Below the pieces are notes generated by a model. It was not told the DNA's origin. It made no database searches and saw nothing but the letters and a program-made list of their open reading frames with translations. Below, piece by piece: positions 42,760 through 50,220 of a DNA stretch of 64,000 nucleotides. Source of the DNA: G963675935 sp963675935 (lineage in GTDB: Bacteria; Planctomycetota; Planctomycetia; Pirellulales; Thermoguttaceae). The DNA lies in the NCBI GenBank assembly GCA_963675935.2, contig OY780964.2:1426001-1490000 (forward strand), given 5' to 3'. The position numbers and the translations under genes were made by a program. Every line of letters starts with the position of its first letter. Positions within the stretch are counted from its first letter, which is position 1.

Positions 42760-42904
42760 GGTCTTGGGTCTTGGGTCTTGGAGTTTGGAACGAAGCCCTA
42801 AGCCCTAAGCCCTAAGACCTAAGCCCCAAGCCCTAAGCCCTAAGCCCCAAGCCCTAAGCCCTAAGCCCCAAGCCCCAAGCCCTAAGACCTAAGCCCTAAG
42901 CCCT
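42760..42904. repeat. Telomere-like microsatellite (CCCTAAG/CCCCAAG units)
   Basis: About 20 degenerate units of AAGCCCTAAGCCC type, preceded by GTCTTGGG units in the opposite sense. They run to the last codon of pyrB. The units vary between CCCTAAG, CCCCAAG and ACCTAAG. Confidence 0.85.
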
Positions 42905-43856
42905 ATCTCCCCAATATCAACCAAATCACCGCCATGCGAACCGCCACGCCGTTGGTGACTTGATCCAAAATCGCCGAGTGCGAGCCGTCGGCCACCTCGG
43001 GCGTCACCTCGACGCCGCGATTGATCGGACCGGGCGCCAAAATCAACACGTCCGGCTTCGCTCGCGCCAGTCGCTCGCGGTTCATCGCGTACAAGTGGGC
43101 GTATTCGCGGACCGAAGGAAACGGCCGCGTGTTTTGTCGCTCGAACTGAATTCGCAGCAAGTTCAACACATCGACCCGCGGAAGAATTTCGTCCAAACTA
43201 TACGAATACTCGACGCCAAGCTCTTCCCAGCGGGGCGAGACCAACGTCGATGGACCGCATACGATTACGTGGGCGCCGAGCTTCTTCAGCCCCCAAATGT
43301 TCGACCGCGCCGTGCGGCTGTGGGCGATGTCGCCCACCAGAGCGACCGTCAGTCCGGCCAGTCGCCCCTTGCGCTGGCGAATGGTCATGATGTCCAACAG
43401 GCCCTGGGTCGGATGTTCGTGGGCGCCGTCGCCGGCGTTGATCACGCTGCACTGCAAATTCTGGGCGAGCAACTGCGGAGCGCCCGGCGTGCGATGCCGA
43501 ACCACGACCAAGTCGATCCCCATCGCCTCGATGTTCTTCGCCGTGTCGATAAAAGTCTCGCCCTTCGACAGACTGCTGGTCGAGGCCGAGAAGTCGATCG
43601 TGTCGGCGCCCAGCCGCCGGGCGGCCAACGCGAAACTGTTCCGCGTGCGGGTCGAGTTCTCGAAAAACAGGTTGACGCACATCTTGCCCGTCAACAGGGG
43701 GAATTTCCGCCGACCCTCGGCCGCGGCCTGCCGAAAAACCTCGGCCTTGTCGAGAATCAACGTAATTTCGTCGGCCGAGAGTTCTTCGAGGCTCAAAAGA
43801 TGCCGCCTCTGCCAGAGGGCGGGAACCGTATCGAAGTCAGCGGTTGCCGTTGTCAT
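42903..43856 (-). CDS. pyrB: Aspartate carbamoyltransferase catalytic subunit
   Basis: A 317-aa ATCase. The carbamoyl-phosphate loop FFENSTRTRNSF and the second signature STSSLSKGET (Ser/Lys loop of the neighbouring subunit) are intact. HPTQGLLD and GPINRGVEV complete the active site. It joins carbamoyl phosphate and aspartate in the committed step of pyrimidine synthesis. The ATG at 43856 has GGGGAGG upstream; a longer frame to 43886 is unlikely. No pyrC or pyrI is adjacent. The final codons lie within a microsatellite. Confidence 0.95.
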   Translation of the reverse strand: MTTATADFDTVPALWQRRHLLSLEELSADEITLILDKAEVFRQAAAEGRRKFPLLTGKMCVNLFFENSTRTRNSFALAARRLGADTIDFSASTSSLSKGETFIDTAKNIEAMGIDLVVVRHRTPGAPQLLAQNLQCSVINAGDGAHEHPTQGLLDIMTIRQRKGRLAGLTVALVGDIAHSRTARSNIWGLKKLGAHVIVCGPSTLVSPRWEELGVEYSYSLDEILPRVDVLNLLRIQFERQNTRPFPSVREYAHLYAMNRERLARAKPDVLILAPGPINRGVEVTPEVADGSHSAILDQVTNGVAVRMAVIWLILGR

Positions 43857-44019
43857 TTGTCTGCCTCCCCTCGGAATAGTGTGCAATACGGCGATGTCGA
43901 TTGGATGACGTCATAATAGCCGGGAGCCAACGGCTCGCGGAATGCGGTTTCCATCGCCAACGACCCCAAAATACACTTTTCAGTGATTCTATCAGCCCCC
44001 GGCGATGCCGCAAGGCAGC

Positions 44020-44049
44020 TTGACAACCCGCGGTTGCATATTCTATGCT
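44020..44049 (+). promoter_or_regulatory. Candidate sigma-70 promoter for cobO
   Basis: TTGACA at 44020-44025 and TATGCT at 44044-44049 are 18 bp apart, 71 bp upstream of the cobO ATG. It is the best vegetative promoter match noticed in the window. The rest of the 263-bp gap to pyrB holds no gene. Confidence 0.5.
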
Positions 44050-44119
44050 GACAACCCATCCTCCAAAGGGGGGAATCTGAAAAAATCCGACCCCGCCACG
44101 CCACGTGAAAAACCACCCG

Positions 44120-44647
44120 ATGAACGAAAAACCGCGAATCCTGATCTTCACCGGCGACGGCAAAGGCAAAACCACGGCCGCCCTCGGCATGGCTTTCCGC
44201 GCCAGCGGACACGGCCTGCGAAGCCGCGTCATTCAATTCATCAAGAGCGACGATTCGGTGGGCGAAGTCGCCGCCGCCGCCGCCTCGAAGGCCATCGAAA
44301 TCCACTCGACCGGTCTCGGATTCATTCGTCCGGCCAACGACCCGCGGTTTCCCGAACATCGCGCGGCAGCCCAGGCGGGCCTGCGCCTGGCGGCCGAGAC
44401 AATCGCCGGCGGCCAATTCGCCGTGGTGGTTCTCGATGAAATCTGCCTGGCCGTGGCTTGCGGACTGATCGACGAATCGCAAGTGACCGAGCTAATGGCC
44501 CAAACGCCGCCGGAAACATGCCTGGTGCTAACCGGCCGCGGCGCCGGCGCCGGGCTAATCGCGCGGGCCGACACCGTCACCGAAATGCGTTGCGTGAAAC
44601 ACGGCTTTCAAGCCGGCCTCGCCGCTCAAAAGGGCGTCGAGCGATAA
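44120..44647 (+). CDS. cobO: Cob(I)yrinic acid a,c-diamide adenosyltransferase
   Basis: A 175-aa CobO/BtuR/CobA-type enzyme. The P-loop FTGDGKGKTTAALGMAFRA is diagnostic, followed by VIQFIKSD and VVLDEICLAVACGL. It adenosylates corrinoids to make coenzyme B12. No other B12 genes and no cobalamin riboswitch were recognised nearby, so it may serve salvage. The ATG at 44120 fits the family; a GTG at 44105 would add 5 residues. Confidence 0.92.
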   Translation: MNEKPRILIFTGDGKGKTTAALGMAFRASGHGLRSRVIQFIKSDDSVGEVAAAAASKAIEIHSTGLGFIRPANDPRFPEHRAAAQAGLRLAAETIAGGQFAVVVLDEICLAVACGLIDESQVTELMAQTPPETCLVLTGRGAGAGLIARADTVTEMRCVKHGFQAGLAAQKGVER

Positions 44648-44685
44648 CCCACCCCAATGTCCCACCTTCCCCGGAGCGTCTTGCC

Positions 44686-46122
44686 ATGCGGACCGTTTTC
44701 CCGGTCGTTTTCGCGATTTCGCTCGCCATTCTTCCATGCTCCGCCTCGGCCGACTCGCCCGCCGCGTCCTACGCCGTGGTCGTGTCGAAAGCGACCAACG
44801 ACGACGCGAAGTGGCATGAAGTCGTCGATGCCCTGGTCAAAAAACACAAGGCCGAAGTGTTGGTCTACGATCGGGACGTGACCGAATCGGCGGCCCGGCT
44901 GCGGGAATTGTTCCCCCGATACGCCTGCTTCGTGGCGACGCCCGGCGAGGCGGGCCGAGAGTTCGTCGCGGCCGTCCATCTGCTCACCCGCAAGCTTGAC
45001 GACGATCCGTACACCGACGTTTTCTGGGGCATTCTGACCGGCTACGACGCCGCCGCCGCGCTCCGTGTGGCCCGGTGCACCGAGCCGCTTTCCATCGAGC
45101 GAGTCGCCGCCGGCACCGACGTGGAACTGCCGCGTTGCACCGAGGGCGTCTGGTATTGCGAACTCCAGAAAAACCGCATGGTCCGCAAAGAGCCCCACGG
45201 CGAACCGAAACCGTCGAAAGGCCCCGACGACACGACCCACGCCCTGGTCGATGCGCTCAACGAGTACAAGGCCCAAGCGTTCATCACCTCGGGCCATGCC
45301 AGCGAACACGATTGGAACATCGGCTACACCTACCGCAACGGCAAGTTCCAATGCGAGGGCGGCCGCGTCTACGGCCTCGACACCAAGGGCGAAAAACACT
45401 TCGTCGCCTCCGACAATCCCAAGGTCTACATGCCGGTGGGCAATTGCTTGATCGGCCACGTCGATGGACCGAACTGCATGGCCATCGCTTACATGAACAC
45501 GGCCGGCGTGCGTCAGATGTTCGGCTACACCGTGCCGTCATGGTACGGCTACGCCGGCTGGGGCTGCCTCGACTATTTCCTCGAACAGCCGGGCCGATAC
45601 ACCTTCACCGAAGCGGTGTTCGCCAACCACGAGGCCCTGCTCAACCGCCTGGAAATGTGCCAAAAAGGCTTGGCCACCGCGGAATTCAAGGACGACAGTC
45701 CCGCCGAACCGATCAAGCTGTCGGACGAGGCCGCCAAAGCCGGTTTAACGCTCGACGACGTTCGCGGGCTGCTCTACGACCGCGACGTGCTGGCCTTCTA
45801 CGGCGATCCCGCTTGGGAAGCCCGGATGGCGCCGGGCGCGTTGAACTGGAAGCAAACACTGCGAGAGAAAGACGGCGTGTACACGTTCGAGGTTGTGCCG
45901 AACCTCGGCGCAAAGACCTTCGAGCCGGTCAACAAGAACGGATCGCAGCGCGGCGGCCGACCGATCATCGAGTGGTTCCCGCATCGGGTGAAAGACATCA
46001 AAATCATCGAGGGCGGCGATCTACATCCGACGATCACCGACAATTTTCTTTTGATTCCGAACCCGAAGAAGTACGACCCCGGCCGGACGTATCGCGTGGT
46101 GTTCACAGCCGCGGCTCAATGA
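44686..46122 (+). CDS. Secreted protein of unknown function, possible caspase/gingipain-like fold
   Basis: A 478-aa protein with signal peptide MRTVFPVVFAISLAILPCSASA. No family was recognised with certainty. The middle has FITSGHASEHDWNIGY followed about 50 residues later by YMPVGNCLIGHVDGPNCM, a His-then-Cys order like the catalytic dyad of clan CD peptidases (C25 gingipains). The N-terminal part (ASYAVVVSKATNDDAKWHEVVDALVKKH) also resembles their alpha/beta start. This is inference only. It follows cobO by 38 bp, but function does not suggest a link. Confidence 0.7.
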   Translation: MRTVFPVVFAISLAILPCSASADSPAASYAVVVSKATNDDAKWHEVVDALVKKHKAEVLVYDRDVTESAARLRELFPRYACFVATPGEAGREFVAAVHLLTRKLDDDPYTDVFWGILTGYDAAAALRVARCTEPLSIERVAAGTDVELPRCTEGVWYCELQKNRMVRKEPHGEPKPSKGPDDTTHALVDALNEYKAQAFITSGHASEHDWNIGYTYRNGKFQCEGGRVYGLDTKGEKHFVASDNPKVYMPVGNCLIGHVDGPNCMAIAYMNTAGVRQMFGYTVPSWYGYAGWGCLDYFLEQPGRYTFTEAVFANHEALLNRLEMCQKGLATAEFKDDSPAEPIKLSDEAAKAGLTLDDVRGLLYDRDVLAFYGDPAWEARMAPGALNWKQTLREKDGVYTFEVVPNLGAKTFEPVNKNGSQRGGRPIIEWFPHRVKDIKIIEGGDLHPTITDNFLLIPNPKKYDPGRTYRVVFTAAAQ

Positions 46123-46624
46123 ATGCAATATGCCAAGAAAAATACGAACGAAAGCCTTTTTCTGACATCAACAGTGCGAAAGCGGAAGTTGACAACAATA
46201 TCACGACTAGCCGACAGGGCAGTGCGAAGGCCCGGTATTGGAATGCAAAACGCGGAGGTGGCGTATGTTTTGACCATGAGCCTTCAAACAGGACGCCCCC
46301 GTTGTACCATCCAAGGCCGAATATGCGTGAGTCTTCGAGTACTTCATTGTCGCTTTCCCAATTGCCGGATTCGTCTCCTTTCCAGAACCCTTTCATTTGC
46401 CGATAGCCCGACGGCAAGTGAACAGCCTGCATGTTCCTTAGTTGCAATTGGCCATTGTGGTTGATGATGCCCCAGGAGTCTGCGGCAACATGCCACACGA
46501 ATCGCTCGTGGGCGAGATAGCTTCGCAACCATAATGCCATCATGCACGCCGAGAGAAACAGCAACAGAATGATGAGTTTGGGACGGATGCCGCTTCTAAT
46601 ACTCTCGATCAACCGTCGCCACAT
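46103..46624 (-). CDS. Small membrane protein of unknown function
   Basis: A 173-aa protein with a hydrophobic N-terminal helix (LIILLLFLSACMMALWL) and another near the C-terminus (RLVVILLSTSAFALLM). Between them are Trp/Gly-rich residues (WGIINHNGQLQLR, FGLGWYNGGVLFEGSW). It resembles short hypothetical proteins common in planctomycetes. GC is clearly lower than that of the neighbours, suggesting transfer. Its 3' end overlaps the upstream secreted-protein gene by 20 bp, tail to tail. Confidence 0.6.
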   Translation of the reverse strand: MWRRLIESIRSGIRPKLIILLLFLSACMMALWLRSYLAHERFVWHVAADSWGIINHNGQLQLRNMQAVHLPSGYRQMKGFWKGDESGNWESDNEVLEDSRIFGLGWYNGGVLFEGSWSKHTPPPRFAFQYRAFALPCRLVVILLSTSAFALLMSEKGFRSYFSWHIAFIEPRL

Positions 46625-47562
46625 AAGTCACCGTTAGTAAAAGATCGACAGATGAGAAGAAGGTGTCGGGTACCGTTTTCCGCGGTAACTCCCTAGACAG
46701 ATCGCACACTAAAATTCTTGGATCAGCAACCCCTTGATTTTATCTGGGCCTTCATGTGTATCAAGTCCCCTTCCTTTGTTGCGGCGACCGGGGGGCACGA
46801 AACTCCATCGCCATCGTAAGCGGGCAGGCTCCATTTTGGCATCCCATGATTCAAAATGCCATCTACCCGTCGGATTGCAGGTTGATGAATCAAAGAAAAC
46901 TGGCCCAAAAATTCCCTTGATATCGCCTCGCCGTTCTGCTATAGATACGCATGTTCACCATTGGGACACTGCGCGCGATCCCGTTGCACAGACCGCGCGT
47001 GGGCGGCCCCTTCGTTCTTTGACATCTTCAACCACTGACGCGAACTTGGCGCCGATACTCTATCCACCCAAAGCCCCGCGGCGCCCGTGAAATTGGAAAT
47101 CCCCGGGCCTGTTGACCAACTCCAATCGGCTCGATATCGGGCCCCAAGCGTTGGACCACAGAACACCGTCTGAACGGTGGAAACGAATTTTGCACCCCCC
47201 AGACATCCCCGAAAACCACGAAATCACTGGACATGCAACTTCGCCCAAAACCCTTCGGCGGCCAATACTTGCGAAGTTTGACAAGCCCGCTCTTTTTAAT
47301 TTTGCGTATACCCCCTCGAACAAGCTGTAACAGCCGCATAACTCCAACTGCTTGCCAAATAAGGACTTAGGCATCGCGTGAATTTTGAGGGAATTTTGCC
47401 GTTCAGAATGTGGCGGGCGCATTATTTAAGGAACGCGATTTCTTCCAGGCCGATGTCGCCGGCCACGCCCACAACTGCGCCCCCACGCGGCAGGCTTGCC
47501 TGACGATCCGTTCAACTTGCCATCGCCCGGCGACCGATGCTATTCGGTAGGGAACTCCTCGA
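46625..47562. other. About 940 bp with no confident gene, lower GC
   Basis: Only short overlapping frames on both strands, none with a recognisable domain, start context or consistent codon use. Together with the 173-aa gene it forms an AT-richer island of about 1.4 kb. It may hold remnants of decayed genes; nothing more can be supported. Confidence 0.5.
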
Positions 47563-48474
47563 ATGACCCAGACGTGTCCCGTGACGACAATAGGCGGCGC
47601 AATTCCCGTTTGCGTTGCCAACGTGGCGAAATCTCCCTGCCGAGCAAGGCAGTGGGAGCTGGTCGAGTTTGTCGCCGAAGGAAGTCTTGCGAGAATCTAT
47701 CGCGCTCGCCCGGCCGGCGCCGCCGATCGCACGGCCGCCTACGCCGTCAAGATGCTCCGCCCCTGTTGGCAGGACGATCCCGAGGCGGTCCGATTGCTTC
47801 GGCGCGAGGGCCAAGTCGGGCAAAGCGTGTCACACCCGCATCTCGTGCCGATACTGTCGGCCTCGGTGAGTGAAACGCCGCGGATGCTGGTCATGCCTTG
47901 GCTCGAGGGCGGATCGCTCCGCACGCGATTGGACGCCGGGATGCGTTTCGATATTCCCCAAACGCTCTGGATCGCCCGGCAGACGGCCGAGGCGCTCGAC
48001 GCCCTGCACGCGGCCAGCTGGACGCACGGCGACGTGACGCCGGGCAACATCCACGTCTCGCCCACCGGACACGTTACGCTCATCGACCTGAGTTTCGCCC
48101 GACGCGGCGAAGAGATCGGTTCGGTCGCCGATCGTCCGATCATGGGGACGGGCAGCTACATCGCTCCCGAGTATTTCTCATCGGCGTTGCGATCCGACAT
48201 CCGAAGCGACATCTACAGCTTGGGCGTGGTGTTGTTCGAGATGTTCTCGGGCCGTCTTCCGTATATGGGCAAGGATTTGGCGGAATTGGCCACGCAACAC
48301 CGGCAATCGGCGCCGGCCGATTTGACGAGTCTTGCGCCGAGCGTTCCGCGCGAGGTGGTCCGGCTCGTTCAGCGGATGATGGCCCGCGAACCGCTCCGGC
48401 GTCCGCAGACGCCCCGAGAGTTGATCGACCGGCTGGCTTCGCTGGAAATCAGCACATTTTCCTATCGCGGGTGA
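47563..48474 (+). CDS. Serine/threonine protein kinase (single domain)
   Basis: A 303-aa Hanks-type kinase domain with no membrane segment. The glycine loop is degenerate (VAEGSLARIYRAR). The catalytic Lys is in AVKML, and the catalytic loop is HGDVTPGN (155-162, Asp157) in place of HRDLKPxN. The metal-binding DFG is DLS at Asp175. GTGSYIAPE and RSDIYSLGVVLFEMFSGRLPY are standard. It may still be active, but the altered DFG and loop are unusual. No cognate phosphatase is adjacent. Confidence 0.88.
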   Translation: MTQTCPVTTIGGAIPVCVANVAKSPCRARQWELVEFVAEGSLARIYRARPAGAADRTAAYAVKMLRPCWQDDPEAVRLLRREGQVGQSVSHPHLVPILSASVSETPRMLVMPWLEGGSLRTRLDAGMRFDIPQTLWIARQTAEALDALHAASWTHGDVTPGNIHVSPTGHVTLIDLSFARRGEEIGSVADRPIMGTGSYIAPEYFSSALRSDIRSDIYSLGVVLFEMFSGRLPYMGKDLAELATQHRQSAPADLTSLAPSVPREVVRLVQRMMAREPLRRPQTPRELIDRLASLEISTFSYRG

Positions 48475-48666
48475 GCCGGGAAGCGATGCGATTTTGCATC
48501 TGCCCGCCCGGCGCAAGCGTCTGGGCTAAACGGGGCAACGGGAAAGTTATTTGCCCCCAAATCTTGTCTACAACGAACGACAAGAAAAACGATCGGGGAC
48601 GACGGTTGACTTTTAACCGTCATCCCCAATTTGTTTCGCCATATTTTACGCGACCCGATGTCAAGC

Positions 48667-49185
48667 TCAGGGGCTGTCATCGTGGTCGTTGGCCAAGGCG
48701 ATCGGCACGGCGATGGCAGTTGCCACCACGCCGGCGATCACGATCGGGTTGGTCAAGACCGACTTCAAGGTGCCACCGGCGCCCGCACCGGCGCACTTAT
48801 CGCAGTTTTGCGTGTAAACGATGGCGGTTTTCTGCGCTGACGGCGGGGCCGCTTTGGCCGACCACACGCGATAGACGCCTTGGCCTTCGCCGGCGGCAAC
48901 CTGATAGACGCCGCCCCGCAGGTTTTGCACCTCGAACCGTCCCTCCTTGGAGGTCACGGTGCGAACGATATCCTGGTTTTGGGCTTTCACGACGACGGGA
49001 ACGCCCACCGCACTTCCTCCCTGGAGATCGACAACCTGCCCGTGCAAAACTCCACCGTCAGCCATTGCAATGTCAACAACGGCTGGCGCCGGCGCTTGCT
49101 CGGCGGAAAAGACCACCGACGGCAGGCATATTGCCCAAGCTGCCAAAGAGACTGCTGCCCCACGAACGATTCCACGAATCTTCAT
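48667..49185 (-). CDS. Exported carboxypeptidase-regulatory-like (CnaB-fold) protein
   Basis: A 172-aa protein with signal peptide MKIRGIVRGAAVSLAAWAICLPSVVFSA. A beta-sandwich segment of the carboxypeptidase regulatory type follows (GGVLHGQVVDLQGGSAVGVPVVVK, SKEGRFEVQNLRGGVYQVAA). A CDKC pair is next, then a C-terminal hydrophobic segment (PIVIAGVVATAIAVPIAL) that could anchor it. The ATG at 49185 has GGGAGA upstream. It lies downstream of the exopolysaccharide operon on the same strand and may be cell-surface related. Confidence 0.78.
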   Translation of the reverse strand: MKIRGIVRGAAVSLAAWAICLPSVVFSAEQAPAPAVVDIAMADGGVLHGQVVDLQGGSAVGVPVVVKAQNQDIVRTVTSKEGRFEVQNLRGGVYQVAAGEGQGVYRVWSAKAAPPSAQKTAIVYTQNCDKCAGAGAGGTLKSVLTNPIVIAGVVATAIAVPIALANDHDDSP

Positions 49186-49317
49186 TTCACGTCTCCCAAA
49201 AAAGAAATGCCATGAAACTCTTTCCCAATCCCCCAGTCTTTCAGATCGGCCTTCTTTACCATCCCTGACTGCTGCGGAGATGTCCAGCACCCCCAAAAGA
49301 CACGGTAATGTGTGTGT

Positions 49318-50136
49318 TCACCTTATCGGACCGGGAACCGCATGATCTGAAGAAAAGGTTTTGCAAAACCAATTTGCCCAGCCGGATTTTGTCGATCCCT
49401 GACGTTCTCGCGTCACCGTTCCCCCGGTGGCGACGGCCCTCGGATTCCGGCAGAACAAATCCAATGCGACATTTTCTCCCACCATTTCCTTCACCCGCTC
49501 GAAGGCCGGCCGGAGGACGGGCGCTCGCGTCTTGGTCGAATGGGCGTCGGTGCTGATAAAATGGACAAGCCCCTGCTCGATTAGTGACGCGGTGAATTTC
49601 TGAATTTCCGAGCCGAAAGCCCCGGTGAGACTTCCCGCGGTCAATTGCAGCAGACAACCTCGCTCCACCAAAGGGCGTAGCACACCGGGCTGTCTAAGGA
49701 TGCCGCGATTGCGTTCGGGATGCGACAACACGCCAACCATGTTCACGGCCGCCAGATCGGCAAGCAGCCGATCCAACGGAAGATAGACTTCGTGGGGCAA
49801 CTCGAGGAGAATGTGGCGGCGGCGGTCGGCCAGCGTGAGAACCTCGCCGACGCGAATTTTTCGCGGCAAATCCGGCTCGATGCGCACGTCGCCCCCCGGC
49901 AGCACCCGCAAAGGCATCCGCCGCTCCTCCAACACCCGCTGAAACCGAGCGGTCGCCTCGCGGATCATGGCGCCCGAGTTCTTGGCGTGGTTTCCCAACT
50001 GATGGGGTGTGACGACGATCGTTCCAATTCCGTCGGCGACGGCTATTTCAGCCATGGCAATCGCATCGGCCAGGCAGGATGCGCCGTCGTCGATTCCCGG
50101 CAGCATGTGGCAATGGATATCGACGAATTGATTCAA
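49318..50136 (-). CDS. CpsB/Wzb-type PHP protein-tyrosine phosphatase
   Basis: About 272 aa of the PHP-fold tyrosine phosphatase family (CpsB/CapC/YwqE). Metal ligands are in VDIHCHMLPGIDDG, VVTPHQ, GVLSHPERN and ISTDAHS. These enzymes dephosphorylate the tyrosine kinase that controls chain length and export of capsule or exopolysaccharide. The best start is TTG 50136 just ahead of FVDIHCH, because upstream sequence is microsatellite and a family E repeat. It is the third gene of the exopolysaccharide operon, after the ligase. Confidence 0.85.
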   Translation of the reverse strand: MNQFVDIHCHMLPGIDDGASCLADAIAMAEIAVADGIGTIVVTPHQLGNHAKNSGAMIREATARFQRVLEERRMPLRVLPGGDVRIEPDLPRKIRVGEVLTLADRRRHILLELPHEVYLPLDRLLADLAAVNMVGVLSHPERNRGILRQPGVLRPLVERGCLLQLTAGSLTGAFGSEIQKFTASLIEQGLVHFISTDAHSTKTRAPVLRPAFERVKEMVGENVALDLFCRNPRAVATGGTVTRERQGSTKSGWANWFCKTFSSDHAVPGPIR

Positions 50137-50172
50137 GGGAGTTGGGGTTAGGGACTGGGGATTAGTATGAAA

Positions 50173-50200
50173 GGAAAGCCGCCTGCGGTTTCGCACTGAC
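50173..50200. repeat. Family E hairpin
   Basis: GAAAGCCGCCTGCGGTTTCG lies between the ligase and phosphatase genes, together with a GTTGGGGTTAGGGACTGG microsatellite. Confidence 0.5.
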
Positions 50201-50220
50201 CACGGACCACTGACCACTCC

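Noticed and set aside
42760..42904. Repetitive tract considered as a CRISPR array
   Set aside because: Units are 6-8 nt, degenerate and without spacers; it is a microsatellite.
43857..44119. Region before cobO considered as a cobalamin riboswitch
   Set aside because: No B12-box or conserved riboswitch core was recognised; the gap contains a vegetative promoter match instead.
47060..47422. 120-codon minus-strand frame in the low-GC island
   Set aside because: No recognisable domain, poor start context, overlaps other frames of equal quality.
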